A stretch of DNA of 29,034 nucleotides from Saccoglossus kowalevskii (taxonomy: Eukaryota; Hemichordata; Enteropneusta; Harrimaniidae): positions 113,397-142,430 of the forward strand of contig NW_003119933.1 in NCBI RefSeq assembly GCF_000003605.2. Direction: 5' to 3'. The notes beneath the pieces are model-generated. The model was not told the origin of the DNA, made no database searches, and saw only the letters and a program-made list of their open reading frames with translations. The translations under genes and the position numbers were made by a program. This document shows, piece after piece, positions 19,301-29,034 of the stretch (position 1 is its first letter; each line of letters opens with the position of its first letter).

Positions 19301-22300
19301 ACTAGTTAATTAACGTACCTGTATCTTAGATAGTGTACATATATTCTGAAATCGTAGATGTATAAACACAGTTTTATAACATTGATAGTATTACTTTACT
19401 TAAAACATCAATACGGAGTGACCATCATTTTTGTGTTAATGACATATAATAGTTTACACAAAATTACTAATTATTAAATACTACTAGTGTGGGTTTTATA
19501 TGGGCTTTCAGTATACTGACGAATTATCGAATTATGTTAATACTGGAACATTTGTCGAGAATAAATTAATTTGATAGTTTAATAGTTTAAATTGTTTTAC
19601 TTCTATTTTGATGACTCGTCATATCGTTACTATTGTGTTTGATATTACTGTGTGCATGTGCATAATAGTAAACGACTCGTACGTTTCAATGATTTCACTG
19701 ATGTCACAAATTAATCATGCCACAATGGGTAGATCTACGTATATATCTAGCACAACTTGAGTTAAAAAGCAAGAAACTGTTCAACGTTGTTCACTTTGCT
19801 TTCAGACACTACAACCTCTATTTTTGATGGCCCGGGGCGTGGTTAACATCATTTTGCGTAAGAAGCAAATGCCTAGTTTAGATATGCGAAATTCAGGTTT
19901 ATTTTCTAGTAGGAATATATATATATATATATATTATTTAAAAATACACTAATCATGCATAAGAATGTGCATACCATGTATCATTGCGTGTTGTGTTTAT
20001 ATTTCTTCGCAGATTAGCGAGAATGGGGTAATATCGTTTGATCAGCCTTTTGTAGACAACCAAGGATTCGGATTAGAAAATTTACAACCACTCGACCAGT
20101 ACACCCACCCTCTTATTGCACCGTACAAAGCCGATGCATCAGTGCAAAGAGGGGATGACGGTCAAGTGTTTTATCGCATTGAGGAAAACGAATTGGACGA
20201 CATAAACACTATAATCGAAGAAGCCTTCTGTAATGAATTTGATGGTGATTTTGCTATTATTGTGACATATTTTAGAATGCCGTTCTTTTCTTCTCAGTTG
20301 GATGGTCTACGACTGGTGAGAAACATACACCGAATTATAATTACATCATATATGTATTGTTTACTGATTGTGTTTGTCAGAGTCGATTCATCTAATGAGA
20401 AACTTCGAGTAATTTCAAGCATGCTTAACTATTTTTGCATCTCGATAAAATAACAATGCTGTATGATTAATTTTCAAATAATAACGTTGGTTTAACTGTA
20501 AAATATAGATGAAATACTGAAAACATACGCTTTAAATTACCTGTACGCATGCGCATTTTGCGTTTTCATTAAATCAAATGTATACTGCGATATTTGTTGC
20601 CAAAACATTGTTTTTATTTTACGTAACCGATATTTTTCTATTTCTACAGCGTAATTCCTATCAAGTAATTATCGTTGGTCAGCATGGCGGTGACACCTAT
20701 ATCATTTATAACTTTCATGAGGTCACGTGGTATAGTGGCGGAGGCAACAGTGGAGGAAATATACACACTGGCCAGGGCGGACAGCCAGCAATGGTACGAC
20801 TGTAACATTAGTTATAATTATGAGTCAAACATAACACATTCATTGCGTTAATATTATACTTTAGTTTTAATTGGATGCGTTTTAATGATTTCTATACTCA
20901 TGAAATATCCGAGCAGCCTGCTTTCGTCGAAGTATAGCGTCCAATAGAAAATACCACGATGATCAGTCATATTCGGTCCAGCGAAAAAGTATGAAAGTGC
21001 GCCCTATTTTGCAATTCCACATCCCGTCGTTTATTGCCATATGATGCGTCCACCGCGCGATTACAACGATTTTCATTGTCAGATGTAAATCCCTAAAATT
21101 CCTACTGCAATTACGTCAGAATTACTCACCAGGCAGGAATGCCATGGAAAGTAGCACGTGAGTGCACCTTAAACGGACATTCCGATGATTTTCTTGTGTT
21201 TACGTTTGGTCATTTGTTAAAATAAAGGCTACCTATATCAGCACGTAAGCATATAAACCGAAAAATCAACACATTCTATTACTCTGCGATTGATATTGTG
21301 TGTGGTATTTCTATTTGCACACATACATAGGCTGGTTTTACTGATGGTTTGGGCTCTTCTTTTGAACTACCATACTCGGGAACAAACGATGTTATACGAA
21401 TTGATGATGAATCCAACGTTGGCATGGCAGGAAGATATGTTTTTCGTGTGAACGGTGCATCGATAGTAGAGCCCGGTGAGTCCAAGTTTAAGTGAATATT
21501 TTTGTTTGTTTGTTTTTGATTGTATTATCAAAGGTAGAGGCACAGGTGAAAACCTGACGGTCAGTATGTCCATTGTGTATACTAATAATTCTTTGACTAT
21601 CCGACTTATAAAAACACCCTTTTAGAACAATGACAGTCAAGTGAATGACAGTAAGTTTCACAAGCTGTTGGTTACGCTGTAGGCTAGAGGGTTGCGTACG
21701 AGAAAATAACTACAGACTTACTACCGAAAATTCGTTGTTGATAACATGTCGTTATTTGACCGTAGCTCAAAAACAAAAGTGAAACGGAGATGCAATCATT
21801 TAGCCAACAGCTTTACCAACGCCCTGTACAGATCATCGAGTAATTACAAATGTGAATAAGACGGAATAGTAAAAAAGGCGAAACAGCAAATATGGCCGTC
21901 AGGTACTCTTTTAGACAAACATTGATACTGCATATGCTCTACCGTATTTGTTCATTTCTAGGTTTGCAAATGATGTACTGGTTACATGTAGTAGCATGCT
22001 TAGCCAAATTTAGATCAGATCAATGTTTAACTTGTTTTGGTCTTGTTGTTTCCTTAATTTATTTCAACTTTATTCATCAAGTAGATCTTTCATAGGACTT
22101 TCTTTAATTTTGGGGTATCTTCCAGTAAACCCGTGATAACCCGCTACCCATTGCTCGAAGGATAATGTTTTTGCTTGTGTTCGTACATTGAGGGCGGTAT
22201 CACCATACGACACGGCCAGTTTTACGTCTCCTCCGACTGGAAGCAAAATTCTCAGCATTGAATGCCACGAGCATTGTCAGTTTGTACTTTTTGATTTCTG

Positions 22301-25300
22301 GTAGACCGGCAGCCGACGACGACAATCTTACTTTAAAACGGGACGGACAAGCTGCACTATTGAATCGCGCATCGGGTATTTCAACGGAGATGAACTGCAG
22401 GATTGTCATTATGATTGTGTATTGAACTAAAATGCCGAGCAATAAGAATTTCGTGCACGTAATAAATGTCAATAGTTATTTCACTCATTCCCGTACGTCA
22501 ACGTAAAACTAGTAACGGCTACTGGTATCCACTAATAATCGATCTCACTGAGCAGATTTAATGAGTCAATTTAGTGAGCGGTGAAACTGTCTGATTTTCA
22601 GTAAACGCGGACAGACTCTTACAACCAGCTTTCTAGTAAATACGAAGAGTTTTCAGCAATAACACATCCGGATTCCAGTAAACGCAAATATAAAAACTAT
22701 ATCGAGACAAAGGAGCACAGTTAGAACTATGGGTACTTGTAAATATAAATACTTCATTTAGATAATTTTTTGTCACAATTCAAGTCACTGCCATAATTTC
22801 GATTGTCTGAGACGAGAGTAAGTATATGATTTGGTATATATGGCTAGCAGCTAACAGAAAGTTTCGCCAACTACTACCCCCCCCCATTTTTACAAAAATC
22901 AGATAGTTAGTTTCTCTGTTGTAAACTGTCTATGCTTACTCATAACTAGGCCAGTTTCAGCGATTGTTCTGACATGATAAAAGGAACGTTATGGTTAATG
23001 ATTTCAATTCCACCGATAGAATAGACAATATACATTAGGCATATATTTATTCGGAGATTTGCCGATATAAAACGTACAGTTAAGTTAAATCTCTTCGACC
23101 CGTTAAAATTCGTTTTAATTCGTTAACTTGTTGCCTCGTGTGAAATTACGGCTCTATAAAAACAATATGACATTGTCACTACCTTGAGAATCTGATAGCG
23201 TATGGTTTGTATTTATAATATTAAATTTGGTATTTTATGTCTAAACTAACTGTATGTTATCATATATTCCACAGACTCACCCACTTCCCCAATACTGACA
23301 TGCCCATCATCACCTGCACCGGTTCTTAACTGCGGATCCGGTGAATTCATTCCGGCAACAGTCGCGTGGAGTGACCCAACGACCGTTACCTGCCTACCCC
23401 TCACATCACCAATATCATGTACACCATCAAGTCCGCATACATTCACAGCAACCACGACCGTAAGTTGCTCAGCTTCCAACGCCGTTGGAGAGGGCACGTG
23501 TACGTTTGACGTCCTAGTCAATCAAGGTAATACTTGCAATATTCACTGTGTTCGGGAAAGCGGGACGGGACGGGAAGTGAACCGTTTAAGTACAATTAAA
23601 TCGGTTATTTCAGACAATGGATATATAACACAACATTCTGTGGCGAGATGTTAATAAGCACAGAAATAAAAAAGCCATCAATTATTGTTATTATAAATTA
23701 TATCGGCAGGGGAACTTTCATCAACATGTTCAACTAACTAAAAACAGATGTATTCCGTTTTTTTGTCTTGTTGTCATACAACGTAAATGTAAGCACACGC
23801 ATCAAAGGACACTTTCAATTATTATAACATAATCTCTGTGTGTTCCAAAAAAAAAACAGATACTACAGCTCCTACAATCATCTGCACGGAAGATATTACC
23901 ACTCAATCAAACAATCCCTTGGGAACCCAAGTCGCTTATTCCCCGCCAATGTCGGAAGACGAATGTGGCGTATATACGAGCTGCGATCTTCCATCGAATT
24001 CGCTATTCCCATGCGGGGAAAACACTGTAACCTGTACATCAATGGATAATGTTGGAAATCAGAATTCATGCTCCTTTAAAATCACTGTAAACTGTCAACG
24101 TACGTAAACACTTTACGATATTTTATTATGTTATGTTATTATACTGAAAACAAGTATGCTGACTCGGTCCCTCTCCAACTTTTGTTTCGTGGGTTGGCCA
24201 AGTATTTCCGTGATTACTCTGTTCTGTTATATGTGTTGAAAATTTAAAATCAATACTGCAATTCTGACAAAGACTTTCAATTAAAAAAGTTTGGGAAAGA
24301 ACATTTTATGTTTAAGCAATGTTCTACAAACATAAATGTTTTAAATTAATTAATGTTTATTATTAAAATTCCTTTTTTACAGAATTACAGCTTACCAACT
24401 GTCCATCAAACATAGACGTGGTTGACAGCATGCCTTACGGAGAAGCTGTTAACTGGGATCCCCCAACTGCTTCTGGTCATACCAGTCTTACCAGTAACTA
24501 CGAACCAGGCCACGTATTTTTTGGTGGTACATTTGATGTTGTGTACATCGCTACCGACGCTGCAGGAAATGAGTTGCAGTGTACATTCACGATTACTGTT
24601 GGTGAGTATTCCAACTCGCTATAACATTGGCACCAAACTTATTAGAGACGCTCTTAATGGTCGATATTGTTTTGAGAAAAAATATATTCTTTGTATATAA
24701 AGCATGTCGAAATCAATCCTTATCTAGAACCTCGTCTAATTGTTTCAATACTCTATTGTAAATATTCTTCACAATATCCCTCACTACAGAATCAGACGTG
24801 TATGGACCAGTCTCTTCTCTGTGTAGGAAGTATATATTAGACACAACATCCAAAACATGGAATGAATCGGACACATCATGTCAGTCTAGCGGTGGTAATC
24901 TTGCTCGAATCGTTGGCCGAAAAACGAATAATTTTCTAATCACATCGATCCAAGATCAAGGTATGAACCCTTCTGATATCTGGTTCGGAGCTCATCGTGT
25001 CGAATCGTCGTGGTTGTATCCGGACGATAGCCCTGTCTGTTATTCAAACTGGGCTTCCGGGGAAGACCAGGATGGAGATACTTGTGCACAATTATGGTTA
25101 GTATGACCTGCACTTTAGGCATGATTCTAATTTTAACAGAACACAAAAAAGTTATAAAAGAATAAAATCATTTATATAACATATTCTGTGTATTAACAAA
25201 ACCCATTCAATGCGATGTTTGGTCCATAAGAAAAGTTCATATCTATAAAACTAACCGACATTCATATTATTAGTAACACTGATAGCTTTCTAAATAATTA

Positions 25301-25444
25301 TAAATAATATATAACAGTGATATACAATATGTATATATAATAGTATAATATGATTTGTTCAATTTACTTCATAGGGCACAGCCATCGGGCAAATGGACTT
25401 CAGAAGACTGTAGTCTAACAAAACGTTCCATTTGTGAATTGTAA
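16311..25444 (+). CDS. gene B: secreted CUB-NIDO-HYR(x3)-C-type lectin protein (13 coding exons)
   Basis: Predicted 788-aa paralogue of gene A. Exons: 16311-16388, 16672-16717, 16806-17017, 18260-18479, 18705-18835, 20013-20315, 20650-20793, 21331-21475, 23275-23526, 23860-24099, 24383-24601, 24790-25096, 25375-25444. All introns are GT...AG and the phase series is the same as in gene A. The start has A at -3 and gives a signal peptide (MKQIKSSILYTILILSSS). Exon 2 ends IQKRATS, matching the dibasic KRAT of gene A. CUB is at about 42-185, NIDO 186-426, HYR modules 427-510, 511-590 and 591-663, and CTLD 664-788. No membrane anchor is seen. Intron 8 (21476-23274) holds possible antisense coding remnants. 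Intron 4 holds a possible poison exon. Intron 5 (18836-20012) holds only a (AT)n tract. Role and ligand are unknown. Confidence 0.87.
16398..16511. repeat. TTTACTTATA/TTTACTTG tandem and GA-rich tract in intron 1 of gene B
   Basis: The stretch at 16398-16454 consists of repeated TTTACTTATA and TTTACTTG units. It is followed at 16484-16511 by a GAGA/GAAA purine tract. Confidence 0.85.
16806..18479 (+). other. gene B exons 3-4: divergent CUB domain
   Basis: Two exons (16806-17017 and 18260-18479) sit where gene A has its CUB. The start (MCGQVQTFTLSSGSTENIAS, then PGHPNPYPAGC) is clearly CUB-like. The second half is diverged: CFYAYL replaces the CxWDYVEV strand, and the FxSDxS segment is replaced by a longer IFNVESNDPNPATGYNG. 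The calcium-coordinating aspartates thus seem lost. The cysteine spacing is also altered (CVKLDMS in place of YCG). Confidence 0.75.
18583..18667 (+). other. possible cassette/poison exon between CUB and NIDO of gene B
   Basis: An 85-nt segment has a good acceptor (TGTGTTTAG) and a good donor (GGAG|GTAAGC). Its own open frame is cysteine-rich (DGCSCQLGSCTLNTYGG) and recalls an EGF fragment. Its phase does not fit: joined to the CUB exon it reads into TGA after five codons. It is either a decayed EGF exon or a regulated exon giving a CUB-only product or decay of the message. The main model skips it. Confidence 0.3.
19915..19934. repeat. (AT)10 microsatellite
   Basis: Ten uninterrupted AT units in intron 5 of gene B. 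A similar (TA)10 lies at 10551-10570 in intron 10 of gene A. Confidence 0.95.
20885..21190. repeat. GC/CpG-richer insert in intron 7 of gene B (candidate dispersed repeat)
   Basis: This interval has noticeably more CpG (TTTCGTCGAAG, CACCGCGCGATTAC, CACATCCCGTCG) than the surrounding AT-rich intron, and it has no open frame. A dispersed repeat insertion is the simplest reading. No terminal repeats were identified, so the limits are approximate. Confidence 0.3.
22070..22472 (-). pseudogene. possible antisense coding relic nested in intron 8 of gene B
   Basis: Two overlapping minus-strand frames look protein-like and lie end to end. The first (22472 down to about 22255) begins with a hydrophobic, signal-like MTFITCTKFLLLGILVQYT and continues IPDARFNSAACPSRFKVRL. 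The second (about 22258 down to 22070) reads VGGDVKLAVSYGDTALNV, then AKTLSFEQWVAGYHGFTGRY, and ends in a TAA that overlaps AATAAA. The region is richer in GC than the intron around it. A frame change near 22255 would be needed for one product of about 130 aa. It could be a frameshifted retrocopy, a small nested gene, or chance. The family is not recognised. Confidence 0.3.
23275..24601 (+). other. gene B exons 9-11: three HYR modules
   Basis: Exons of 252, 240 and 219 nt (23275-23526, 23860-24099, 24383-24601) are each phase 1-1 and each encode one hyalin-repeat (HYR) module. The second is most typical: DTTAPTIIC, then ENTVTCTSMDNVGN and CSFKITV. The third has TNCPSNIDVVDS, VNWDPPTASG and YIATDAAGNELQCTFTITV. 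The first is Pro/Thr/Ser-rich and diverged, but keeps VAWSDPT and a CTFDVLV end. HYR is an immunoglobulin-like fold found in extracellular adhesion proteins. Confidence 0.85.
24790..25444 (+). other. gene B exons 12-13: C-type lectin-like domain
   Basis: The exons at 24790-25096 and 25375-25444 are split by a phase 2 intron inside the Trp codon of CAQLW, exactly as in gene A. Landmarks are KTWNESDTSCQSSGGNLARI, IWFGAHR, VCYSNWASGE, DTCAQLW and RSICEL. The EPN/QPD and WND motifs are absent here too. The stop TAA (25442-25444) overlaps a consensus splice donor. Confidence 0.88.
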
Positions 25445-25868
25445 GTGTTGTTATTTCATTTATTGGTGTTGAGTTGCAATTTGATTATCATTTGATGTAT
25501 TGTTATACTGAAAGTCCAATATAAAAATCATGTACATCAGCCGACTGTGGGCACCACGTATCCGGTGTGCAATTGAATTCATACTATTTCATATTTTAGT
25601 GATAGTTAGATATACCGCGAAACTACAGGAATTTATTTAGAAGACTAATTTGGTAGGGAAGTGTATATGGCATCTGTGTCGTGTTGTCATTATTATGGAT
25701 TAATATTGATAATGAAGTCACCTGATTTTTGTGTGAAAATAGTCAGAAATGTCATAGAAAATGGCACAAATTTGCATCTTTCAATTCTACTTTTTAGTAT
25801 GGGATTAAAGGATATTCTTTATTTTTTATATCACGCTAAATATTGTTAACACATTTTCCATTTTATAG

Positions 25869-25902
25869 AATGGATACTTCTCTCCCACAATGTACTGCGT
25901 AA
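25869..25902 (+). other. gene B alternative last coding exon
   Basis: If the donor at 25441 (GAATT|GTAAGTG) is spliced to the acceptor ending at 25868 (TTTTATAG), the frame continues for ten more residues after CEL (MDTSLPQCTA), adding a cysteine, and stops at 25900-25902. Reading through without splicing stops at once at 25442. Both outcomes are valid coding ends. Confidence 0.4.
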
Positions 25903-26445
25903 ATTCTCAGTAACATGCTCAGTTGATGCATCTTGACATATATATTACTAGTAGTAAATAAGTCCCTCTCTGACTAGTAACTACGTTATGCTTATCGGTT
26001 TTGATCAATATACCGATGTAACACCAGTGGTTGTTATAATTGCCCTTTGATATGTATATGCGTGGAACTGGCAGTTATCTATTTCTTTGTGCGTACTTTA
26101 TTGATCTTCTTACATTGATGAGTTTATTTACAGGGCCTAGGAACTATAATATCGAGATGGTAAGATGCCACGAATACACCCACATATCGTGTTACGACAT
26201 TTATCAAAAATACTTGTTTTTGGATTTGCTCTGTATGTGACACAGTTCAATGGTTGTGAGAGTAATAACAAATGACGTCATTGAGCAGTGTGAAAAGAAG
26301 TTTGAAGACATTATAACTATTATTGTTTGAACATATATTTATATCTTTCGTCAAATCAATTAAATCAAGTCAATTAAGGTTTGACTAAAACCACTGTGTG
26401 TTTATTATTTGAATGCTAATTTATAGTTCCGTGAATGACCTTCAG
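25903..26445. other. downstream region of gene B, probable 3'UTR, with ATTAAA
   Basis: There is no gene here. An ATTAAA variant polyadenylation signal is at 26359-26364 and is followed by a GT-rich stretch (CTGTGTGTTTATT) at about 26393, a plausible 3' end for gene B. No canonical AATAAA lies between the stop and the SINE. Confidence 0.4.
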
Positions 26446-26815
26446 TGATGCTTAATAACCGAGCTTATTACGTGCAGAGAACATGAAACCCGTCCACGCG
26501 AACTGGGCCACACAGCGTGGCCAGAATGCGGCAAAGGCCTTCAGATCTGGCTGTAGTAGGATGGTGAAAGTAATGGTACAGCATTTGTAACAGTGAATAA
26601 GTACTGAGAAATAATTTTAAACTTATAGTTGCTGTCGACATAGGAAGTAAAGCAAGCAAATAACACCGAATAAACGGCAAGGTAAAGACTATGTCTAATT
26701 ATAGTAAACACGTACTGCGTGCGTGACTCGAATCGGCGCTCGCGTACGGCACCTAATCGCCTAGCTTCACGCCACTACACGCCTTCCCCTCGGCCACCGG
26801 GCATCCCCAAAAAAA
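26446..26815 (-). mobile_element. tRNA-derived SINE
   Basis: Read on the minus strand, the element starts near 26805 with a tRNA-Ser/Leu-like head. A box A match, TGGCCGAGGGG, is at 26796-26786, and a box B match, GATTCGAGTC, is at 26734-26725. The 50-bp gap suits a long variable arm. An unrelated AT-rich body follows, then a conserved 74-bp tail (26519-26446) ending TTATTAAGCATCA. The head is diverged and has no recognisable anticodon arm, so it is not a functional tRNA gene. The internal boxes imply transcription by RNA polymerase III. Confidence 0.65.
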
Positions 26816-26889
26816 TGATGCTTAATAACCGAGCTTATTACGTGCAGAGAACATGAAACCCGTCCACGCGACCCGGGCCACACAGCGTG
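26816..26889 (-). repeat. second copy of the 74-bp SINE tail
   Basis: This segment matches the tail at 26446-26519 with only two or three substitutions, near AACTGGGCC versus ACCCGGGCC. It lies immediately upstream (in minus-strand sense) of the SINE head, separated by a short T-run. It is either the truncated remnant of an earlier copy or a terminal direct repeat of the whole 444-bp unit. Confidence 0.8.
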
Positions 26890-27600
26890 TATATTCATCT
26901 GTTTAAATAATAATACAATTTATATTTATATGTGTGAATAACCACACATAGTATAATCATCTGTTTAAATAATAATAATAATACACTTTATATTTGCATG
27001 TGTGAATAACCACCCATAGTATATACATCTGTTTAAATATTACAATATATAATTACATGTGTAGATAACCACCCATAGTACATTCATCTGTTTAAATACT
27101 TGTACAATTTATACTTACATGTGTGAATAACCACCCATAGTATTTTCATCTGTTTAAATAATAATGCAATTTATATTTACATGTGTAGATAACCACCCAT
27201 AGTATATTCATCTGATTAAATAATAATACAATTTATAATTACATGTGTCAATAACCACCCATAGTATATTCATCTGTTTAAATACTTATACAATTTATAC
27301 TTACATGTGTGAATAACCACCCAAAGTATATTCATTTTTTTAAATAATAATACAATTTATATTTGCATGTGTGAATAACCACACATAGTATATTCATCTG
27401 TTTAAATAATAATGCAATTTATATTTGCATGTGCAGATAACCACCCATAGTATATTCATCTGTTTAAATAATAATACAATTTATATTTGCATGTGCAGAT
27501 AACCACCCATAATATATTCATCTGTTTAAATAATAATACAATTTATATTTGCATGTGCAGATAACCACCCATAGTATAGTCATATGTTTGAATAAAAATA
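26890..27600. repeat. 62-bp minisatellite, about 12 copies
   Basis: The unit contains TATTCATCTGTTTAAATAAT, then ACAATTTATATT, then ATGTGTGAATAACCACCCAT. Occurrences of the CATCTG anchor are at 26896, 26958, 27026, 27085, 27147, 27209, 27271, 27333 (mutated), 27395, 27457, 27519 and 27581 (mutated). Nine of eleven spacings are exactly 62 bp; the others are 68 and 59. Copies are mostly over 90 percent alike. The last three full units share GCATGTGCAGATAACC, which suggests recent local amplification. Confidence 0.95.
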
Positions 27601-28600
27601 CGACCGCCACGGTTGGTTTTAGATCTTCCCCGTCCTCGAGGCATGTTGAAACTGGATGTCGTGAAGAAAGACTGGTATTTGTGACAAATGAATGGCTGAA
27701 ATGCTTTAGCAAGGAATTCCGCTGAGACGATGTGTATCGTACGGTGCGGCAAAACGAACTGATGCTTGAAGAGGATGCGAGCACAGATAAGCGAATGAAC
27801 AGTCTGGCGTTAATTAATGTAAATCCGTCTTGAAGGACGAAATGTGAGCAAATATTGCATGAAGTACAATGTGGCATGGGAGGTGTCAAAATATGAAAGG
27901 GGGATACCAGCTTGGTCAATGCATGTCATAATTGAGCATTAACACAGATTATAAATTATATTCATAATCATACTATTAATGCTTCAATAAATGACACAAG
28001 ACACAAGGTTTTGGCAAAAGTGGAATGGGGAGCGAATTGCTGACGCGGGCGTCGCAGCGAACAGCTCCATGATGCGACTCGCCTGTGAATTGCATCATGA
28101 CGCTGAGCGCGTGGTACCTGGTTGCAACGTTCCACCAGCAGAGACTGTACAGGCGGGCGTCATGGCTGGCGTCCCCCTGGCGGAAGCCTGCAGATAGACT
28201 CACAACCCCAGGAGGATGGACAGCGTGGGTACCTGTGTAAAGTCTGCTTGGTCTGTGGTGGAAACCGCCAAATTTAAAGGCAGGATGATGTGTTGCGGGA
28301 GATGGGCTTTACACGAAGAGTAAAACTAACTGATAATTTACCCAAAAAAAACAAATTGAAAAACTTGCACAGCAACATAACGAGCATACTGTAAATAAGG
28401 AAAAGAAGCACGCTAAAGAGACCGATAAAATTACAAAGTCTGTCGCAATAAGTTAAAACAAAGCATGGTTAGACCGATAAAACATTAAACTAAATACACT
28501 GCAAATAACGTAGCGAAAACGAAATGAAATTTCAAAACAAATGATGAAGATACAGTAAAAAGAAGAGCAGTCAGCAATGGACAAGTGACCCGGACCTGAT
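27601..28600. other. unassigned, probably transposon-derived DNA
   Basis: GC content and CpG rise compared with the genes. A minus-strand frame opening at 27644 reads MPRGRGRSKTNRGGR with a reasonable start context and then runs straight into the minisatellite, so it is either the start of a broken transposon ORF or chance. Between 28000 and 28260 is a GC-rich segment with open frames on both strands but no recognisable motif. From 28310 to 28560 the sequence is A-rich and noncoding. The region probably belongs to the element whose recombinase follows. Confidence 0.4.
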
Positions 28601-29034
28601 CGGATAATACTGGGGGGTGTGCTAATGTAGGTCTGGTAGGCGTCGCTGCGCCTTGATCAACCAGTTCGGGAGATTTGCGTCGGCAGCTGTCGTGGCTGCA
28701 CCACTGCGGAAACTGTGAGTAGTGTTAACATCTGGCACAGATGCGTGAGTGAGAAGGTCTTGAAGGTGGTTGCTAACAGCTTGCCGCGTGAGTAAAGTAC
28801 TGTTGGCGAACTGGAATGCAGGTAGGTGAGCGACGGAACTATGTAGTGCTTTGTACGCCTGGTATGCCTGCACAGCGCAGACCGATGACTGTGAGGGTGC
28901 GATGATGATGTTACATCCCCGGCGGAATGGGTCTGCCTTAGAAGCCTTGAGCACAATGACGAGGTCTGTGTTGCAAGTGATGTCTGCCGTCAGTAAAGTG
29001 CATTGTGGGTCGAAGATGGTGACGCGGGTGCGAC
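28600..29034 (-). pseudogene. tyrosine recombinase of a DIRS/Crypton-like element, partial and frameshifted
   Basis: A minus-strand frame is open from the window edge at 29034 down to 28622. It reads LVIVLKASKADPFRRGCNII, then QSSVCAVQAYQAYK, LLTRQAVSNHLQDLL and HSFRSGAATTAADANLPNWL. This is the C-terminal half of the catalytic domain of the tyrosine recombinases carried by DIRS-like retrotransposons and Cryptons. HSFR supplies the H-x-x-R residues. The G-R-W segment expected next is missing, and the SDAYQTYI box with the catalytic tyrosine lies one frame away at 28647-28624. A small deletion thus removed GRW and shifted the frame, so this copy is inactive. The N-terminal part lies outside the window. 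DIRS and Crypton cannot be separated here, because no reverse transcriptase is in view. Confidence 0.75.

Larger units (their letters stand above)
18705..21475 (+). other. gene B exons 5-8: NIDO domain
   Basis: Four exons (18705-18835, 20013-20315, 20650-20793, 21331-21475) correspond one to one with the NIDO exons of gene A. Landmarks are LLDFGDVFGDS, ISENGVISFDQP, HPLIAPYKADASVQ, GQVFYR, RNSYQVIIVG, EVTWYSGG and SNVGMAGRYVFRV. ISENG replaces VNTNG and there is no GFDAGDG. The domain is therefore more diverged than in gene A but complete. Confidence 0.87.

Noticed and set aside
26715-26805. Functional tRNA gene
   Set aside because: Box A and box B are present, but the acceptor and anticodon stems do not fold properly and a SINE body follows.
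26890-27600. CRISPR-like regular array
   Set aside because: There are no unique spacers; the entire 62-bp unit is repeated. The DNA is from an animal genome, so it is a minisatellite.
27976-28203. Overlapping open frames on both strands near 28000-28200
   Set aside because: They result from higher GC content. Neither translation shows a motif, and both are flanked by noncoding DNA.

Overview
The window is eukaryotic nuclear DNA from an animal. It is AT-rich, with short exons flanked by GT...AG introns, simple-sequence tracts, a tRNA-derived SINE, a 62-bp minisatellite and a broken tyrosine-recombinase transposon. The proteins are built from extracellular domains (CUB, NIDO, EGF, HYR, C-type lectin). 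That mixture and the repeat types suggest a marine invertebrate, possibly a deuterostome such as a hemichordate, echinoderm or amphioxus. The species cannot be fixed from the sequence alone.

Two head-to-tail paralogous genes, both on the + strand, fill the middle. Gene A (4218-12144, 13 coding exons, 667 aa) reads: signal peptide, short dibasic propeptide, CUB, NIDO, three EGF repeats, C-type lectin domain. Gene B (16311-25444, 13 coding exons, 788 aa) has the same start and end but carries three HYR modules where gene A has three EGF modules. Intron positions and phases match exon for exon (0,1,0,1,0,0,0,1,1,1,1,2). All six middle modules are symmetrical phase 1-1 exons, so the pair shows exon shuffling: one scaffold with an exchangeable central cassette. 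Both products should be secreted. By domain content they could be matrix or pattern-recognition proteins, but the function is not known.

Both genes show signs of alternative splicing: an in-frame 96-nt alternative acceptor before the lectin domain of gene A, a possible poison exon between CUB and NIDO of gene B, and a donor that overlaps the stop codon of gene B.

Layout: 1-4073, repeats and noncoding DNA; 4074-4083, a TCTCGCGAGA promoter-type palindrome; 4218-12590, gene A; 12591-16310, intergenic with a foldback hairpin; 16311-about 26400, gene B, with a possible antisense gene relic in its intron 8; 26446-26889, SINE and duplicated tail; 26890-27600, minisatellite; 27601-29034, transposon debris ending in a truncated, frameshifted tyrosine recombinase on the minus strand that runs off the window.

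Exon boundaries were assigned by hand from GT/AG signals, phase continuity, domain homology and agreement between the two paralogues. No transcript data were available.
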